A stretch of DNA of 64,000 nucleotides from Arabidopsis thaliana (lineage: Eukaryota > Streptophyta > Magnoliopsida > Brassicales > Brassicaceae). The translations under genes were made by a program, and so were the position numbers. How positions within the stretch are numbered: the stretch's first letter is position 1; each line of letters begins with the position of its first letter. Below, in pieces: positions 59,331-64,000 of this stretch. The stretch is from the NCBI RefSeq assembly GCF_000001735.4, contig NC_003074.8, forward strand, positions 17,801,261 to 17,865,260. Direction: 5' to 3'. The notes below the pieces were generated by a model. That model had not been told where the DNA came from, did no database searches, and worked only from the letters and a program-made list of their open reading frames with translations.

Positions 59331-60889
59331 GGTAAGGGACCGTGAGGGTCTCTTCCAAACCTTTTAATCATAAATTTTGAAAATTTTAAGTTTAAGAGTT
59401 TCAGTTGGTCCCTTAATTTTTTATTCGTCCAATGGTAGAGCCCTTAAGTGGGTTTCTTAAAAAAAAAATTATTATTAAATTAAAAATAACAAATATTTTA
59501 AATGGATCGCATCTTCTTTGAAATCGTTCCATAACTGGATGTGTTCCAGTTCACGATCTCTTTCAATATATGCTCGTTTTGTTGTTGACTTGGTTGGTTG
59601 AAGATCAATATATCGATGTAATGTTTCAAAAAATTGATCAAACGCTGGAATGTTGGTTGACGATCAATATATCGCTGGTCTAACTCTTTCTATCATATAA
59701 TATATTACATTTAGTCTGCTGCATTCTATAAATATTTTTAAAATAACTGTTTAAAAAAATTAAGTTAGAGTATTTATAATTTTATCTTGTTAATATTTTT
59801 TATATTTATGATATTGTTTGAAAATGTCAAGTAAAACTATTTTCAAATGTTCCAAATTAAATATTTTAAAATTCTATTGTATTATATTTATACATTTCAG
59901 AAAGACAAATATATGAAATTCAACTTCTTATATGTTACTTAGTCTAAACTTTTGTTGAATTTCTTTTTGTTTAAAAGAAATATTTTACTCAATTCTGAAT
60001 TTTTGACCCGTTATAATTTTTCTCCATAAAATACCATCAAATGAAAATTTAAAAGTGTAAATTAACTCATGTTATTAAAGACAAAACAAGTATAATGATT
60101 AATAACAAATTAATATGGTAAGTTAGATATCACATCTTATATGTTAATTTTGATTGGTTCTTCTTTTAAAAAATAAATAAATTTATTATTTTCGTTTTTA
60201 TAATCAAATTAAATTAATTAATTTATATAAATTAGTATTTGACTTCTTTAGGGGAGAGGGATATCGAATCTTGCAATATAAATCTACAAGAAAAAAAAGT
60301 TAGAAGACAGGACCGTCCCAATCCACATCTACGTTGAAGCCCTTGAGATTAAATTTTATTACATCTTTTTAGTATTTTATTTAAATAATTAGTTATTTTT
60401 AAAAAAGTTTTTTAAATAATTAGTTTAGAGGTAATTAGTTAAGATGGTTTATTTATGGAATGTATAATATTAGGGTTTACTACAAAAAGTTTTCAAATCT
60501 TCAGTTTTTGTAACTTTATCCATTATCTATAAAAATGTAGGCAATTCTAAGAAATAAAATATAAGACTCAATATTGTAACTCCATACGAAACTTTTTAAA
60601 TGATTATGAACTCTTTCTTGTTAGGATTGTTTTTTTACTATTTATCAAAAAATTATAAACATGACTTATTTTTTATTTTGTGGAATTAATCTTTAGTTTT
60701 TGAAAATTAAGAATAAAATTGCAAAAAATAGAGATCTGGTACCCTAATATATAGTCAAAGGTCCTCCAATGAAAATAAAAAAGAGGTGATCAAAAATTAT
60801 TTTCTGTAGTTTTATTAAATATATACAAAAATTAAGGCATAACTCAACTACTAACTGTCAAAACATTTGTTTTTCAAAAACATTGATGA

Positions 60890-61057
60890 ACATCATTTTT
60901 AATCGTAAACTAGTCGTTAACGGCTACGTTACGACTATATTTACGACTATTTGATTTCCTGACTCTCAATTTACGATTATACTGTTTAATCGTAATGTGG
61001 TGGTAAACAACCATTTAACGACTATATAACGATTACTTTTGTAGGCGGAAACACTCT
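60890..61057. mobile_element. Possible CACTA (En/Spm-like) element terminus
   Basis: At about 61043-61057 the sequence tgttttcttgttgtg is the reverse complement of CACAACAAGAAAACA, one base off the plant CACTA terminal repeat CACTACAAGAAAACA. Just inside it are repeated ACGACTAT/ACGATTA units (about 60905-61035), like the subterminal repeats of such elements. CACTACAAAAAAG at about 59028 could be the other end, but the 3-base flanks do not match. Confidence 0.4.
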
Positions 61058-61698
61058 GTTTTCTTGTTGTGCTTTTTATGTACAAGTTTGTAAAACAACT
61101 CACAAAAAGGTGATACTAAGCATGAAGAAGCCGTCTCGTATGAGACACATTAGCATTGGCATTATCAGATAAAATGCCAATCCTCGTCAGAGTCTCAAAT
61201 TTTGTGTAACTTGTCTCTTCTCCATGTCCACTTCCGCCTACAGATATGAGATATGAATCTTATAAAAGCCTCACATGCAAAAAGTAACTAAGGAAAAGGG
61301 AGAGATAAAACAACATTGAATGAATGATTGTAACTATAGTACCGGTTCTGTGGCTTCCCTGATTGGTGGAGTGTCTTCACTAGGCACGTGTATTAGTTGT
61401 GAAAGTTGTCGTAGTAACCCATTCCTGTAATTGAAGGCACAAATAAGTTTTTTTTTTTTTGAAGGTACAAGTAAGGTACTCCATAATCAGATAAGAGAAT
61501 GACGAGGAACACCAAAGAGGTTTAGAAAGAAAAAGTTACCTTTATAATCTCAATAACTCTTGGTGTATTAAAATCCAGCAGAAAGTTTGGCTTATAATGG
61601 AACTCATTGACTTTGAGTTCGTCTTCAAATTGTTATCCAGACTCACTTTTAGCGAAGGTTCTTCACTTAAAAAAAAAAATATGAATCATTAATTCACT

Positions 61699-64000
61699 CA
61701 GGCCCGGCTCACATGGGTAGGACGGAGGTGCGACCGCCAATTTGTGTGTAATTAAAATTTTAGGTTTAATTTTTTCTTCTTTTCTGGGTTTGCTTTACTA
61801 ATCTCTCTCCTTTAACGGTCACACGATACTATTTTATGAATCTGTATTTTTTTTTGCTTTCTCAAATCTCAATAAATTCTTAACATACAAAAAAAAAAGA
61901 GAACCAGAATCGATGCTCAATCATCTTGATTCTTGTGGCTGCAACCACTAATTGTAACTTCGTAAGTTTTGAATCAAGCAAAAAGAACAGAACTTGAAGT
62001 AGATCTAAATTTTGTCTTTCTTCGAACACTTAGTATATTCTTAATTTATTGGTTAATCGTTTTCTTTATGAATTGTTTATTGTTCTAGGTGCTTCCACTT
62101 GAATTATCGTGACATCAATTCTTGTTAATTGCAATTACCACCGCTCACTGCCTCGACTTTGTTAATCCAGGTGCTATTTTGACTTTTGATCATGGTTTTG
62201 TGTGGAGATGACAAAGTAAAGAAAAGAAAAAGATATGCATTATTTATTCAATCTCAAAGAGGGGCTATGGATAAATTTGTTAAAAAAGAGGTGATAATGC
62301 TAGTGTTTCTCAACAAACCGAAAACGTGAATGATTTAAATGATGGTTCCAAACTTCCAATAATAATGTTCCAAATGCATTTGAAAGTTTTAATGTTCATG
62401 AGCAAGAAAATATTTCCTTGAGTATCGATAATGATCCTAATAGATTGAGTGAGCATGATAATGTGTCAAATGCATCTTTACATGAAAGTTTGAATGGTAA
62501 TGAACAACAAAGATTTCAGTTTAATACTTTTGATCCTAGACATTGGGAAAATCTTGATAATAAAACGAGAGATGAGTTAGTTGCATGTGGACCTAAAAGA
62601 GAATTTAATTTGACTTTTCCTCTTGATAAGTATTATAGACATTTCTCATATCAATATTATTCTAGAAAATTGAGTAATGGAGAAACTTGTGATAGAAAGT
62701 GATTAGTTTATTCGAAACATGTGAATAAAGTTTATTGTTTTTGTTGCAAGTTGTTTACTTAAGTGTGCTAGCAAATGATGGATTAAATGATTGGAAGCAT
62801 CTTAGCGAGAGACTTAAAAAGCATGAGATAAGTGTAGAACATATGGCTAACATGAAAACTTGGAATGAAATGCTAGTTAGATTAGAGACAAGTCAAACTA
62901 TTGATAAAGAATTACAAAGAGAAGTTAGAAAAGAGAAAGAAAGGTGGAGGCTTGTTTTGATTAGAATTATTGCGGTTATGAATTGTCTTGCTAAACAAAA
63001 TTTAGCTTTTCGTGGGTCAAATGAGAAACTTTACCAAGACAGAAATAGTAATTTCTTAGATATGATTAAATCCATAGCTGAATTGATGTAACAATGCAAG
63101 ATCACATTAGGCGCATTCATTCTCGTGAAATACATCATCATTATATTGGTCATAATATTCAAAGTGAATTGATATCTCTTTTGGCTCATAAAGTTCAATT
63201 TTCTATTAAGAATGTCATAACAGAGGCCCAAATATTTCTCAATCATTCTTGATTGTATCCCGGATGTAAGCCATCAAGAACAAATGACTTTAATAATATG
63301 ATGTGTAAGAATGGTAGATAGAAAAGTGAAAGTAGAAGATTACTTTTTAGAGTTTCTTATCGTAGATGATACATCCGGATTAGGTCTTTTTGAAAGAATA
63401 ATTGATGCGCTAAAATCTCTAGATCATAATGTTAGAAATGTGAGAGGTCAAGGTTATGATAATGGGTCTAATATGAAAGGAAAGCATCAAAGGGTTCAAA
63501 AGAGATTGCTTGACATTAACTCAAAAGCATTATATATGCCTTGTGCTTGTCATAGTCTAAATCTTTTAGTAAGTGATATGGCTCATTCTTGTGTGAAAGC
63601 TAATTCTTTTTTGGAGCATTGCAACGAATAATATATGTATTATTTTCTAGCTCTACAAAAAGGTGGAAAATTTTGCTTGATCATGTTCCTTACTTAACTA
63701 TGAAATCATTTTCTAATACTCGATGGGAAAGTCGAATAAAAAGTGTCAAAGCTATTAGGTTTCAAGCTCCTCAAGTGAGATTAGCTTTAATTGATCTATA
63801 TGAATCATGTGGTGATGCCATAACAAATAGTGAAACGGAAAGTTTAGTGAATTCACTTGAGGATTATGAGTTTTTACTTGGTATGAGTACATGGTATGAA
63901 ATTTTGTTTGTCATAAACAAGGTAAGCAAGAGCTTACAATCCAAATCTATATACATTGATAGTGCTGTAAAACAATTAGAAGGTATAATCTTATACTTTA
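61699..64000 (+). mobile_element. hAT-family transposon, left end and interior (truncated by window)
   Basis: CAGGCCCGGCTC at 61699 matches the CAGGGCCGGC-type terminal repeat of a common plant hAT group. It precedes a non-coding leader and then a decayed hAT transposase frame on the same strand. The left flank aattcact (61691-61698) is the candidate 8-bp target-site duplication. The right end is beyond the window. Confidence 0.65.
62269..64000 (+). pseudogene. Decayed hAT transposase (TTF/MYM zinc-finger, DUF4371 type)
   Basis: Translation matches the plant TTF-type zinc finger / hAT dimerisation transposase family in order: [130 protein letters not shown]. The reading is broken by a frameshift after about 62290, a TGA at 62699-62701 where the family has W of WLVYSK, stops at about 62758-62770, a one-base deletion near 63083, a TGA near 63297 and a frameshift near 63630. 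The C-terminal dimerisation domain would lie outside the window. Non-functional; at best a source of small RNAs or a mobilisable relic. Confidence 0.85.

Overview
The window is plant nuclear DNA, almost certainly from Arabidopsis thaliana or a very close Brassicaceae relative. It is AT-rich, its genes have many short GT-AG introns, and the gene order (ATM, a PX-domain protein, a large membrane protein, thionin-like peptides, SPC25, a neprosin-type protease, a defensin-like peptide) is the one I recall from Arabidopsis chromosome 3 around AT3G48190 to AT3G48231. The species is inferred from family knowledge and cannot be proved here.

Layout. 161-27101 (+) is one gene of about 80 exons for the DNA-damage checkpoint kinase ATM, from the N-terminal TAN-type motif to the C-terminal FATC motif. 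I traced about 3,060 residues, close to animal ATM. 27446-31128 (-) is a five-exon gene for a 938-aa PX plus Rubicon-homology zinc-binding protein, convergent with ATM. 31689-36111 (-) is a 13-exon gene for a 1,088-aa secreted/multi-pass membrane protein. 36112-48174 is accessory sequence. It holds three related genes for secreted six-cysteine peptides (39394, 44813, 46421; all +), a non-autonomous hAT-like element with a Stowaway-type MITE nested in it (40255-41264), a tandem pair of CG-1-like (CAMTA-type) fragments, and an F-box pseudogene. 48175-50136 (+) is the eight-exon kinetochore gene SPC25 (315 aa). 50610-51838 (-) is a second F-box pseudogene. 54455-56759 (+) is a seven-exon neprosin-type glutamic peptidase (373 aa). 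57119-57563 (-) is a two-exon defensin-like peptide (LCR type, 80 aa). From about 57650 to the right edge the DNA is gene-poor and transposon-rich: tandem repeats, a CACTA-like terminus, and the left end plus broken transposase of a hAT element that runs off the window.

The core genes (ATM, PX protein, membrane protein, SPC25) look ordinary and intact. The interesting material is in ATM splicing (an apparent GA-AG intron inside the kinase catalytic region, a GC-AG intron, a 14-nt microexon) and in the six-cysteine peptide cluster. Its first member has apparently lost the usual exon-2 stop and gained a second six-cysteine domain. No operons are expected; each gene is its own transcription unit.
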